Assembly (NCBI GenBank): GCA_027064265.1 | Contig: JAMOQA010000492.1 | Location: 1-7,583, forward strand | Source: Acidobacteriota bacterium | Lineage (GTDB): Bacteria > Acidobacteriota > Polarisedimenticolia > J045 | Direction of reading: 5' to 3' | DNA: 7,583 nucleotides | Part shown: in pieces, positions 1 to 6,514 of the stretch | How positions within the stretch are numbered: the stretch's first letter is position 1 | How the letters are laid out: the number at the start of each line of letters is the position of its first letter | Translations under genes and position numbers: made by a program | The notes under the pieces: generated by a model | What the model saw: the letters and a program-made list of their open reading frames with translations, nothing else | Databases searched by the model: none | Told to the model about the DNA's origin: nothing

Positions 1-99
1 GACGTGCACGGCGCCCGCCCCGCCCCGCTCCGCCAGGGCCAGCGCCTCGGCGAGGCGCGCGAAGTCGGCGGACAGGATCGACGGCGCGATCTCGATCAT
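1..99 (-). CDS. rpe: Ribulose-phosphate 3-epimerase, N-terminal fragment (cut by window edge)
   Basis: Only the first 33 codons are present; the gene runs off the left edge. The visible protein begins MIEIAPSILSADFARLAEAL, the signature opening of ribulose-5-phosphate 3-epimerases: a first beta strand with the conserved PSILSADF segment, whose Ser lies in the active site. The family is a cytosolic TIM-barrel metalloenzyme that interconverts ribulose 5-phosphate and xylulose 5-phosphate in the pentose-phosphate and Calvin pathways. The ATG overlaps the TGA of the upstream PASTA gene (ATGA), and a GGGAG ribosome-binding site lies about 8 bases before the ATG, so the start is secure and translation is probably coupled. 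It is the most distal gene seen in the def-fmt-rsmB operon. The remaining ~190 residues, including the metal ligands, cannot be checked here. Confidence 0.92.
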   Translation of the reverse strand, partial: MIEIAPSILSADFARLAEALALAERGGAGAVHV

Positions 100-890
100 C
101 GGCGGTCTCCCGTCCCCGCCGGCGGCGGGGGCTCCAGGAACAGGATGACCCGGTCGTCCGGGTCGACCCGGGACCCGGGCCGCGGATCCTGGGCGATCAC
201 CACGGCGTCGCCCGGCGCCCGGTCCTCGATTCCACGGTACCGCACGCGCCGGAAACCCGCCCCTTCCAGCAGGCGACGGGCCCGGGCCCACGTGTCTCCC
301 TCGAGGAGCGGCATCATCCGCGCCACCCGCGGCGGCCCCGCCGACAGCAGCAGGCTGACCCCGTCTCCCGGGTAGCAGACCGTGCCGGGGGACGGATCCT
401 GGGCGATCACCCGGCCGAGGGGGATCGTCCCGTGGGGAACCGAGGCGGTGGTCGCGACCCGGAGCCCCGCGGCCGCCAGGGCGATCTGGGCCCGCCGGAG
501 GGACCCCCGGCGCAGGTCGGGGACGATCGCCCGTTCCGGGCCGAGGCTGACGACGAGCCGCACCTCGCGGCCGGGCTTGGTCCGGTTGCCCGGGGGTGGA
601 AACTGCTCGAGAACCTTTCCCTCCGGGCGGGTCGCGTCGTACCGGCGGGAAGCGACCCGGGGAGCGAGGCCGAGGGACCGGAGCTTCGCCTCCGCCACCT
701 GCTCGTCCAGGTCGATGACCGAGGGGATCGCCACGTCCGGGCTCCGCACCGTCGCCCACAGGGTCCCCCAGAAGGCCAGGGCGAAGGTCAGCCCCGTGGT
801 CGCCAGCAGCAGCACGGCCCGGCCGGCGAGTGCCAGGCCCCGGCGCGGGCGGGAACGGACCGGTCGTCGCTCCCGGGACTCCTCGGTCAT
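96..890 (-). CDS. Single-pass membrane protein with three PASTA domains, no kinase domain
   Basis: A 264-residue protein. Residues 1-22 are hydrophilic and strongly basic, residues about 24-47 form one hydrophobic transmembrane segment, and the rest is predicted to lie outside the membrane. Three tandem PASTA units of about 67 residues follow, at roughly 51-118 (IPSVIDLDEQVAEAKLRSLG...), 119-186 (IVPDLRRGSLRRAQIALAAAG...) and 187-254. Each ends in the typical 'QDPxPG...V.L..S.GP' type strand pattern; units 2 and 3 both carry VIAQDP. PASTA domains are known from Ser/Thr kinases and penicillin-binding proteins, where they bind muropeptides or act as extracellular spacers. Neither a kinase nor a transpeptidase domain is present. 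The start ATG overlaps the rsmB stop and the stop overlaps the rpe start (both ATGA), so it is embedded in the operon. A role in sensing or binding cell wall is inference from the domain only; the short Pro-rich C-terminus carries nothing recognisable. Confidence 0.88.
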   Translation of the reverse strand: MTEESRERRPVRSRPRRGLALAGRAVLLLATTGLTFALAFWGTLWATVRSPDVAIPSVIDLDEQVAEAKLRSLGLAPRVASRRYDATRPEGKVLEQFPPPGNRTKPGREVRLVVSLGPERAIVPDLRRGSLRRAQIALAAAGLRVATTASVPHGTIPLGRVIAQDPSPGTVCYPGDGVSLLLSAGPPRVARMMPLLEGDTWARARRLLEGAGFRRVRYRGIEDRAPGDAVVIAQDPRPGSRVDPDDRVILFLEPPPPAGTGDRR

Positions 891-2308
891 CCCGCGCGCC
901 TCGCGAAGCGAACGGCGACGAAGCCGTCCGTGTCCTCGTCCTCCGGGCGGGTCGCGAGGTACGGGATCCCGTCCTCCTCGGCGACCAGCCCGTCGGCCGC
1001 GTGCCCGAGGACCCCGGCCGGATCGACCGGCACGAACTCCGGGTGGCGCTCGAGGAACGCCCGGGCCTGGCCGATCCCCTCCTCTTCCTCGAGGGAGCAG
1101 ACCGCGTAGACGAGGGCTCCCCCGGGCGCCACCAGGGGCGCGGCCGCGTCCAGCATGCGGGCCTGGCGCTTCGCGCAGTCCGGGATGTCCTCCGGCCGCA
1201 CCCGGTGCCGCTTCTCGGGCCGGCGCCGGAACGTGCCGGTGCCGGAACACGGGGCATCGAGGAGGACCGTCCCGAACCGTTCCGCCGGCAGGGGCGGCCG
1301 GGTCGCGTCGGCGACCACCGCGGCCGCCTTCCCCGCCGGGGCCCGCTCGGCGAGCAACGCGGCCAGGTTGCGGGCCCTCCGGGGGAAGATCTCGAGGGCG
1401 ACGATTCCCGCGGTCTCGCCCTGGGCGAGGATGGCGGCCTTGCCGCCGGGAGCCGCCGCCAGGTCCGCGACCGCCTGCCCGTCCGCCGGCATCGCCAGGG
1501 AGGCCACCAGGGCGGCCCCCTCGTCGACCAGGAGGAAGTCTCCACGGGCGAACGCCTCCGTCAGCTGGGGGGCGCCCTTCTGGACGACGAGTCCCCAGGG
1601 ATGGCGCCGGGCGGGCCGGGTCTCCACCCCTTCACGGGCCAGCGCGTCCGCGATCGCCTCCCGACCGCCCCGGTCGGGACGGGCGACCAGGAACGGTCGT
1701 GCCGGGCGCAGCGCCGCCTGGACCAGCCGTTCCGTCCGCTCCTTCCCGTAACGCAGCACCCAGCGGCGGTGCAGCCAGGCCGGGATCGTCGCCGCGGGAT
1801 CCGGCTCCGGCACGTCCCCCGAGAAGACCTGCCGCAGCACGGCGTTGACGAGCCCCGCCGGGCGCGGTCCCCCGAGTGCCCGCATCGCCGAGACCGTCGT
1901 GTCCCCGGCGATGGCGGGCTGCTTGCCGAGCACGGTGGCCTGGGCCACGCCGAGACGAAGGGCCGCCCGGACCTCCGGGCGCAGCCGCGCCAGGCCTCCG
2001 TGGACGAAGGGGGCGAGCACCCGGTCGAGGGCCCCCTGCCACCTGAGGGTCGCCAGGACGAGCACGTTGAGGAACCGGCGTTCCCGCGGGTCCTCGAACC
2101 GGCGGGACCGGGACTGCAGCAGCCGGTCCGACCAGGCCCCTCGCTCCACCTCGGCGAGGATCCGGATCGCCTCCGCCCGGACCCCCGGGTCCGGCTTGCC
2201 CGGCCGGGCTTCCGTCTCGCCCGACCCGGTCGGGGAAGTTCCCGGTTCGGTGTCGCCGGTTGCCGCGTCGCGCCGCTCCTCCTCGGGAGGCCGCGCCTCG
2301 TCGTTCAT
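887..2308 (-). CDS. rsmB: 16S rRNA (cytosine-967-C5)-methyltransferase RsmB
   Basis: A 473-residue cytosolic enzyme that methylates C5 of a cytosine (C967 in E. coli numbering) in 16S rRNA with S-adenosylmethionine. Residues about 43-165 look like the NusB-type RNA-binding domain. The C-terminal half is the Rossmann methyltransferase: SAM-binding DLAAAPGGK at 282-290, motif IV DAPCSGTGT at 351-359 with Cys354 (the cysteine needed for product release), and motif VI AVCSLEEEEG with Cys404 (the expected nucleophile). The size is slightly above the E. coli enzyme because residues 1-40 form an acidic, Gly/Pro-rich, apparently disordered extension. The start was chosen because the ATG overlaps the fmt TGA by four bases and is preceded by GGAGGAG at good spacing. 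The stop overlaps the next gene in the same way. A related RsmF/NOP2-like rRNA methyltransferase is possible, but the NusB-like domain and the position after fmt favour RsmB. Confidence 0.95.
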   Translation of the reverse strand: MNDEARPPEEERRDAATGDTEPGTSPTGSGETEARPGKPDPGVRAEAIRILAEVERGAWSDRLLQSRSRRFEDPRERRFLNVLVLATLRWQGALDRVLAPFVHGGLARLRPEVRAALRLGVAQATVLGKQPAIAGDTTVSAMRALGGPRPAGLVNAVLRQVFSGDVPEPDPAATIPAWLHRRWVLRYGKERTERLVQAALRPARPFLVARPDRGGREAIADALAREGVETRPARRHPWGLVVQKGAPQLTEAFARGDFLLVDEGAALVASLAMPADGQAVADLAAAPGGKAAILAQGETAGIVALEIFPRRARNLAALLAERAPAGKAAAVVADATRPPLPAERFGTVLLDAPCSGTGTFRRRPEKRHRVRPEDIPDCAKRQARMLDAAAPLVAPGGALVYAVCSLEEEEGIGQARAFLERHPEFVPVDPAGVLGHAADGLVAEEDGIPYLATRPEDEDTDGFVAVRFARRAG

Positions 2309-3270
2309 CGCTCTCCTCCGTCCTCGAGCCGTCCGCCGATCTCGAGGTGCCGTCCCGCCACGGCCGCCGCGGCGGGCATCGCCCGGGACCCCGCCGGCTG
2401 GAGCCGGTGGACCCGGAGGATCGTTCCGCCCCCCGCCGCCACGTCCACCGCCTCGCCCGCCTTCCGCAGAACGGTGCCGGGAGGCGCGCCAGTCCGTTCT
2501 CCCGCGAGGGGTTCCACCTCGACGAGCCGGATCGTCCCCCGCGGTCCCCGGGCGGTCACCGGGGGCCAGGGAACGAAGGCCCGCACCTTCCGGTCGATAT
2601 TCTCCGCGGGCTCGTCCCAGCGGACAATCCCCATCTCCTTCGTGATCGGGGGCGCCCAGGTGACCCCCACCTCCGGCTGTGGCCGGGGGACGAGGGTGCC
2701 CGCCGCGAGGTCGTCGAGCGTGCGCAGCAGGAGGTCCGCACCGAGTTCCGCGAGCCTTGCCCCCAGGTGCGCCGCGTCCTCCCGCGGCTCGATCGGCACC
2801 CGTTCCGCCAGCAGCACGGGCCCGGTGTCGAGACCCCGGTCCATCTTCATCGTCGTCACGCCGGTCTCCCGGTCGCCGGCGAGGATCGCGTGCTGGACCG
2901 GGCTCGCCCCCCGGTGTCGCGGAAGCAGGGAGAAGTGGACGTTGATCGCGCCGAGGCGCGGCGCGTCGAGGAGCCGGCCCGGCAGGATCTTCCCGTAGGC
3001 GACGACGACGAGGGCGTCGGGAGCGAGGGCGAGGATCGGCTCCCGGTTGGCCCGGCCCCGCAGGGTCTCCGGCTGGAGGATCGGCCCGATCCCGCGTGCG
3101 ACCGCGAACTCCTTGACCGGCGCAGGGCGGGGCTTGCGGGAACGACCCCGGGGCCGGTCCGGGGCCGTGACGACCCCGACCACGCGATGCCGGGACCCGA
3201 CGAGGGCCGCGAGGGACGGCACCGCCCATTCCGGGGTGCCGAAGAAGACCACCCTGAGCTCACCCGCCAC
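2305..3270 (-). CDS. fmt: Methionyl-tRNA formyltransferase
   Basis: A 321-residue cytosolic enzyme that transfers a formyl group from 10-formyltetrahydrofolate to initiator Met-tRNA. The N-terminal domain opens with LRVVFFGTPEWAVPSLAAL, the Rossmann-type strand and loop of Fmt. The active-site block INVHFSLLPRHRGASPVQ gives Asn110 and His112, and GLDTGPVL gives Asp148; their spacing matches the catalytic Asn106/His108/Asp144 of the E. coli enzyme. The C-terminal part (about 210-321) is the tRNA-binding OB-fold region. The length is close to the usual 310-320. No ATG fits, and the start is taken as GTG at 3270: it lies 17 bases after the def stop, has GGGAG about 6 bases upstream, and gives an N-terminus (V/M-AGELRVVFFGTP) that lines up with E. 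coli Fmt. A later GTG at 3252 is less likely. The stop overlaps the rsmB start. Confidence 0.96.
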   Translation of the reverse strand: MAGELRVVFFGTPEWAVPSLAALVGSRHRVVGVVTAPDRPRGRSRKPRPAPVKEFAVARGIGPILQPETLRGRANREPILALAPDALVVVAYGKILPGRLLDAPRLGAINVHFSLLPRHRGASPVQHAILAGDRETGVTTMKMDRGLDTGPVLLAERVPIEPREDAAHLGARLAELGADLLLRTLDDLAAGTLVPRPQPEVGVTWAPPITKEMGIVRWDEPAENIDRKVRAFVPWPPVTARGPRGTIRLVEVEPLAGERTGAPPGTVLRKAGEAVDVAAGGGTILRVHRLQPAGSRAMPAAAAVAGRHLEIGGRLEDGGER

Positions 3271-3287
3271 CCGCGTCTCCCGGCGTC

Positions 3288-3806
3288 TCAGGCGGTCCAC
3301 TCTCCCCGGCGGCGGAGCTTCTCGATCTTCCGCAGGGCGAGACGACGCTTGAGCGGGCTCATCCGCTCGAGGAACACGACCCCGTCCAGGTGGTCGACCT
3401 CGTGGCAGACCGCCCGGGCGTAGAACCCCTCGGCGACCTCCTCCACCGGGTTCATGTCCAGGTCGAAGGCGGTGAACCGCACGCGCATCGGCCGGGTGAT
3501 CACCTCGAAGATGCCGGGGAAGCTCAGGCAGCCCTCCTCCCCGGCCTGGGAACCCTCTTCCTCGACGATGCGGGGATTGACGAACACCTTCACCTGGCCG
3601 GGTTCCTCGCCGGCGGAGAGGTCGATCACCATCACCCGCCGCCGGTCCGCCACCTGGTTCGCCGCGAGGCCGACCCCCGGTTCCGCGTGCATCGTCTCGA
3701 TCATGTCCGCGACCAGGGCGCGGAGGTCGTCGTCCACCTCGTCGACCTCGCGGGTCGGCTCGAGGAGGACCGGGTCGGGATAGAGGACGACGGGACGAAC
3801 GGCCAT
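3288..3806 (-). CDS. def: Peptide deformylase
   Basis: A 172-residue cytosolic metalloenzyme that removes the N-formyl group from new proteins and so works opposite the neighbouring fmt product. All three family motifs are intact: GVGLAANQ at 44-51 (motif 1, GxGxAAxQ), EGCLS at 92-96 with the metal ligand Cys93, and HEVDH at 135-139 with ligands His135 and His139 and catalytic Glu136. The motif 1-3 order, spacing and total length fit a bacterial type of about 170 residues. The start ATG was chosen because MAVRPVVLYPDP matches the usual family beginning and a GAGAGGAAG ribosome-binding site lies a few bases upstream. A further in-frame ATG 18 codons upstream adds a non-homologous leader and would run into the predicted promoter -10. 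This is the first gene of the minus-strand operon; fmt follows after 17 bases. Confidence 0.97.
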   Translation of the reverse strand: MAVRPVVLYPDPVLLEPTREVDEVDDDLRALVADMIETMHAEPGVGLAANQVADRRRVMVIDLSAGEEPGQVKVFVNPRIVEEEGSQAGEEGCLSFPGIFEVITRPMRVRFTAFDLDMNPVEEVAEGFYARAVCHEVDHLDGVVFLERMSPLKRRLALRKIEKLRRRGEWTA

Positions 3807-3850
3807 GGCTGCTTCCTCTCGCGGCGGCACCTGCCTCCGGCCACCCCCGG

Positions 3851-3879
3851 ACGCTACCACCCGGTCCCGGGCCGGTCAA
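3851..3879 (-). promoter_or_regulatory. Predicted sigma-70 type promoter of the def-fmt-rsmB operon
   Basis: Read on the minus strand, TTGACC (3879-3874, 5 of 6 to the -35 consensus) is followed by a 17-base spacer and TAGCGT (3856-3851, 3 of 6 to the -10 consensus, keeping the TA and final T). Transcription would begin near 3844, giving a leader of about 38 bases before the def ATG, with the ribosome-binding site inside it. It is the only such pair noticed on this strand in the intergenic region. The -10 is weak, so this is a plausible prediction, not a certainty. Confidence 0.5.
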
Positions 3880-3920
3880 AGCCGGAACCCGCCGTCCCCA
3901 CGGGAAGCCGGCCGTCCTCC

Positions 3921-3939
3921 CGGGGAGACGGTCTCCCCG
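3921..3939. promoter_or_regulatory. Intergenic palindrome, candidate activator/operator site
   Basis: CGGGGAGAC, one central G, then GTCTCCCCG: two 9-base arms that are exact inverted complements. Slightly displaced outer arms GGCCG (3910-3914) and CGGCC (3947-3951) extend the symmetry. The centre (3930) lies about 116 bases upstream of the start of transcription predicted for the sigma-54 promoter at 4019-4035, a usual distance for an enhancer-binding protein site. It is also about 85 bases upstream of the predicted def start of transcription. No gene ends next to it and no T-run follows, so a terminator is unlikely. The protein that binds it is not identifiable from this window. Confidence 0.45.
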
Positions 3940-4018
3940 CCCGGATCGGCCCGCGGCCGGGCGGTGTATCCCCCGGGAAATCCATGACATGAACATGCAC
4001 AAGACAGGCCCGCAACCT

Positions 4019-4035
4019 CCGGCACGATTGTTGCA
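4019..4035 (+). promoter_or_regulatory. Near-consensus sigma-54 (RpoN) -24/-12 promoter
   Basis: The sequence CCGGCACGATTGTTGCA matches the sigma-54 consensus YTGGCACGRNNNTTGCW at every defined position except one (C for T just before the GG). The invariant GG (4021-4022) and GC (4033-4034) are separated by exactly 10 bases as required. Taking the C of the GC as -12 puts the start of transcription near 4046. That leaves a 30-base leader containing GGAGG (4066-4070) and the ATG of the FecR-like gene at 4076. Sigma-54 promoters need an ATP-using activator bound upstream; the palindrome at 3921-3939 is the candidate site. Confidence 0.72.
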
Positions 4036-4038
4036 ATC
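4026..4038. repeat. Short inverted repeat overlapping the -12 element
   Basis: GATTG-TTG-CAATC, two 5-base arms around a 3-base centre, lying across the spacer and -12 element of the sigma-54 promoter. It could be a repressor site that would block the promoter, or a chance result of the TTGCA element in an unusually AT-containing stretch. The short arms make chance a real possibility. Confidence 0.25.
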
Positions 4039-4065
4039 ACAAGGGGCGGACCCGACCGGGGTCCC

Positions 4066-4070
4066 GGAGG
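4066..4070 (+). promoter_or_regulatory. Ribosome-binding site fixing the start of the FecR-like gene
   Basis: GGAGG is followed by a 5-base spacer (CCACC) and the ATG at 4076. It decides against the earlier in-frame ATGs at 3989 and 3995, which have no such site and would place the sigma-54 promoter inside the coding region. Confidence 0.75.
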
Positions 4071-4075
4071 CCACC

Positions 4076-6487
4076 ATGAGAACCGACCGCCAGCGACGAC
4101 ACCCGGGACGCCCCGCGCTTCTCGCGGGCCTCGCCGCCCTCGCCCTCCTCGCGGCGGGCGCCCTCTCCCCGAACGCCCTCGCCCGGGACACCCGCGTCTC
4201 CCTCGATGGAACCGCGGCCCCGGGGGACGCCGAGGCCGCGCTCGCCCCGGAGACCAGCCCGGCGTTCGCCCGGATCCGCTTCGAGGAGGACGGCGTCCAC
4301 GTGGTCCGCCACGAGGGCTACGAGGAGGACCTCACGTTCAACGCCCCCCTCTACCCCGGCGACCGGCTCGAGACCCGGGCGCGCCAGCGAGTGGAGGTCC
4401 AGCTGCCCGACGGGTCCCTGGTGCGCGTCGACCGGAACACCGTGGTCGAGTTCTTCGGGTTCGCCGACCCGACCCGGCCGGACGACCCGGGGCTCTCCCT
4501 CCTCGGTCTCGTCCGCGGCAGCATCCAGGTCGACGTGCCCTCCCCCCGGGGCGGCCGGGGGTTCCGGGTCGACACGCCGGCCGCGTCCGTCTACCCGCTG
4601 GAGCCGACCGCCTTCCGGGTCGACGTGGAGCCGGGTGACCGGGTCCGCGTCTCCGTCGAGCGGGGCCGGGCGGAGGTGGCCGGGGAACACGGCAGCGTCG
4701 TGCTCGTCGGCGGAATGCGCACCCGGGTCCTCCCGGGCCATGGTCCCCGTCGCCCCTGGTCGTACAACGTCCTCGTGCGCGACGGCTTCGACGCCTGGGT
4801 CGCGGCCCGGGACGACGTCTACCGCATGCGCGCGGCCCCGGGGCCCGAGTACCGCGAGCTGCCCGAGCCGGTGCGGCCGTACTACGGCGAGTTGTCCCGC
4901 TACGGCGAGTGGATCTGGGTGGACGGCTGGGGATGGTGCTGGCACCCGGACGAGGACCCGGACTGGCGGCCCTACGTGCGTGGCCGGTGGGTTCCCGGCC
5001 CGTGGGGCCCCGCCTGGGTCGGGGCCGAGCCCTGGGGCTTCGCCGTCTACCACTACGGCCGCTGGGAGTGGTACGCCTCCGCCGGCTGGGTCTGGATCCC
5101 GGGGAGCGTCTTCGCCCCGGCCTGGGTCACCTGGTACTACGGTCCGCGCTGGGTCGGCTGGTGTCCCCTCGGCTGGTACGACGCGCCGGTCCACGTCTCG
5201 ATCGGCTTCACCTGGGGATGGGGGCCGTTCGATCACCACCCGTGGGTCTTCGTCGGCTACCACGACTTCTGGTACGTGGACGCCTGGCACGTGCACGTGC
5301 ACCACGTGATCATCGACGACCTGCGCCGGGGCGTGATCTCCCGCCGCGCGATCCTTCCGCCCCGGCGTGGGCACCGGCCCGGGCCCGGTCACCGCCGCCC
5401 CCGGCCCGGCGTGCGGCCCCACCCCGGCAGGCCCGGCGATCCGCGCCCGGTGCGCCCGGGGCCGGGACGGTTCCGGCTCGAGCCGGGAACGGTGTTCGCC
5501 CGCGCCGAGCGGCTCGCCCGCACCCGGCCCGCCATCGCCCGCCCGGTCACCGAGGCGGATCCCCTCCTCCGGCCGGCCCGCAGGCGCGGTTTCCGGGACG
5601 TGGAACGCGAGCTGGTCCGGCGACGGCCCGGGAAGGCGGCCCCGTCCGGGAAGACTCCGCGGCGGGTCCTGCCCGGCTTCCGCAGGGACGGACGCGCGGG
5701 CGTGCCCGGCAAGGGCGCGGGCGTCGTCGACCGGAAACGGGACGTCCGCCCGGGCAGGGCCGCCGGTCCAGGCCGGAAGGAACGGGCCCTGCCCCGCCGC
5801 CCCGCGCGCCCGCGTCGGCCGGGAGCCGGTTCGCCGTCCCGCGAGGAACGCCCGGTGATCCGCTACCGCCGGCTCGACGGGGACGGTGGCACGGCCGCCG
5901 ACCGGAAGGGCCGCCCGGGGAAGGCACCGGCACCCGCCCCGCGGCCCCGCGGCCGGCGCTCGAACCCGCCCGGAGGGAACGGCGTGAGCGCCGCCAGGCC
6001 GGCGCGCCCGGCGCGCCCCCGGGAACCGGCCCGGACGCCGGCGCCGGCCCGCCCCCGGGTCGTCCCCGAGGGAGAGCGGGGCGTGCGGCACTTCCTCGGC
6101 AACCTGGGCCAGGGGGCCGGGGCCGGTACCCTGCGTCCCGGCGCCACCGGGTCCCGGAAGGGGGATCGGGGCGCCGTCACGCCGGTGCGGCCGAACCGCC
6201 CGGTGCCCCCGCGCCAGGGAGCGTCTCCCGTCTCCCCGGGCCGCACCCCCCGCAGGTCCCCGGTGACCAGCCCGAGCCGGCGGGCACCCCGTTCTCCCCG
6301 CGTGCGCCCCTCCCGGCCCTCCCGGGCGACGCCTCGGCGAGCACCGGTCCCGCAGCGAACCCCCCGGGCCACGCCTCCCTCCCGCCGGGCTCCCCGGTCG
6401 GTGGCCCCTCGCCGCGGGAGCGGTTCCCGGTCCGGTGGCGGGCACGGGGGAAGCGCCCGCCGGGTGCGCCCCCGGAAGAAGGATTGA
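4076..6487 (+). CDS. Exported FecR-domain / DUF6600-like Trp-rich protein with long basic tail
   Basis: An 803-residue protein. Residues 1-36 are a Sec signal peptide: basic start, hydrophobic LLAGLAALALLAAGAL, likely cut after NALA at 36, with no lipobox Cys. Residues about 85-222 resemble a FecR domain (LYPGDRLETRARQRVEVQLP, DGSLVRVDRNTVVEF, then RVDTPAASVYPLEPTAFRVD and a VERGRAEV...GSVVLVGGMRTRV strand set). Residues about 268-370 match the pattern of DUF6600-type modules (RYGEWIWVDGWGWCWHP, WRPYVRGRWVP, YHYGRWEW, GWVWIPGS, WVGWCPLGW), then a His/Trp-rich part to 412. There are 24 Trp between 279 and 404. Residues 413-803 are Arg/Pro/Gly-rich, strongly basic and probably disordered. FecR in the strict sense is an anti-sigma regulator, but signal-peptide FecR-domain proteins of this build are uncharacterised, so a surface, periplasmic or matrix role is inference. 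It lies alone behind a sigma-54 promoter and its stop is 27 bases from the convergent gene. Confidence 0.85.
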   Translation: MRTDRQRRHPGRPALLAGLAALALLAAGALSPNALARDTRVSLDGTAAPGDAEAALAPETSPAFARIRFEEDGVHVVRHEGYEEDLTFNAPLYPGDRLETRARQRVEVQLPDGSLVRVDRNTVVEFFGFADPTRPDDPGLSLLGLVRGSIQVDVPSPRGGRGFRVDTPAASVYPLEPTAFRVDVEPGDRVRVSVERGRAEVAGEHGSVVLVGGMRTRVLPGHGPRRPWSYNVLVRDGFDAWVAARDDVYRMRAAPGPEYRELPEPVRPYYGELSRYGEWIWVDGWGWCWHPDEDPDWRPYVRGRWVPGPWGPAWVGAEPWGFAVYHYGRWEWYASAGWVWIPGSVFAPAWVTWYYGPRWVGWCPLGWYDAPVHVSIGFTWGWGPFDHHPWVFVGYHDFWYVDAWHVHVHHVIIDDLRRGVISRRAILPPRRGHRPGPGHRRPRPGVRPHPGRPGDPRPVRPGPGRFRLEPGTVFARAERLARTRPAIARPVTEADPLLRPARRRGFRDVERELVRRRPGKAAPSGKTPRRVLPGFRRDGRAGVPGKGAGVVDRKRDVRPGRAAGPGRKERALPRRPARPRRPGAGSPSREERPVIRYRRLDGDGGTAADRKGRPGKAPAPAPRPRGRRSNPPGGNGVSAARPARPARPREPARTPAPARPRVVPEGERGVRHFLGNLGQGAGAGTLRPGATGSRKGDRGAVTPVRPNRPVPPRQGASPVSPGRTPRRSPVTSPSRRAPRSPRVRPSRPSRATPRRAPVPQRTPRATPPSRRAPRSVAPRRGSGSRSGGGHGGSARRVRPRKKD

Positions 6488-6514
6488 CACCGGACCGGGC
6501 CGGGGAATCGTGCG

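Noticed and set aside
830..2998. A long open frame on the plus strand opposite rsmB and fmt
   Set aside because: Rsm- and Fmt-family motifs are clear on the other strand, and this frame shows only composition-driven Arg/Pro/Gly sequence.
3921..3939. The intergenic palindrome as a rho-independent terminator
   Set aside because: No gene ends into it from either side and no T-run follows; it lies between two divergent promoters.
3989..4075. Upstream in-frame ATGs (3989, 3995) for the FecR-like protein
   Set aside because: They would put a non-homologous 29-residue leader before the signal peptide, lack a ribosome-binding site and overlap the sigma-54 promoter.
4037..6490. A long open frame on the minus strand opposite the FecR-like gene
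   Set aside because: The very high GC content removes stop codons from all frames. This frame has no recognisable domain, is mostly Gly/Pro/Arg, and lies opposite a gene with a signal peptide, ribosome-binding site and promoter.
6488..6514. Bidirectional terminator between the convergent genes
   Set aside because: The 27-base gap holds only a short GC-rich stretch (CCGG repeats) without a stable stem followed by a T-run on either strand.
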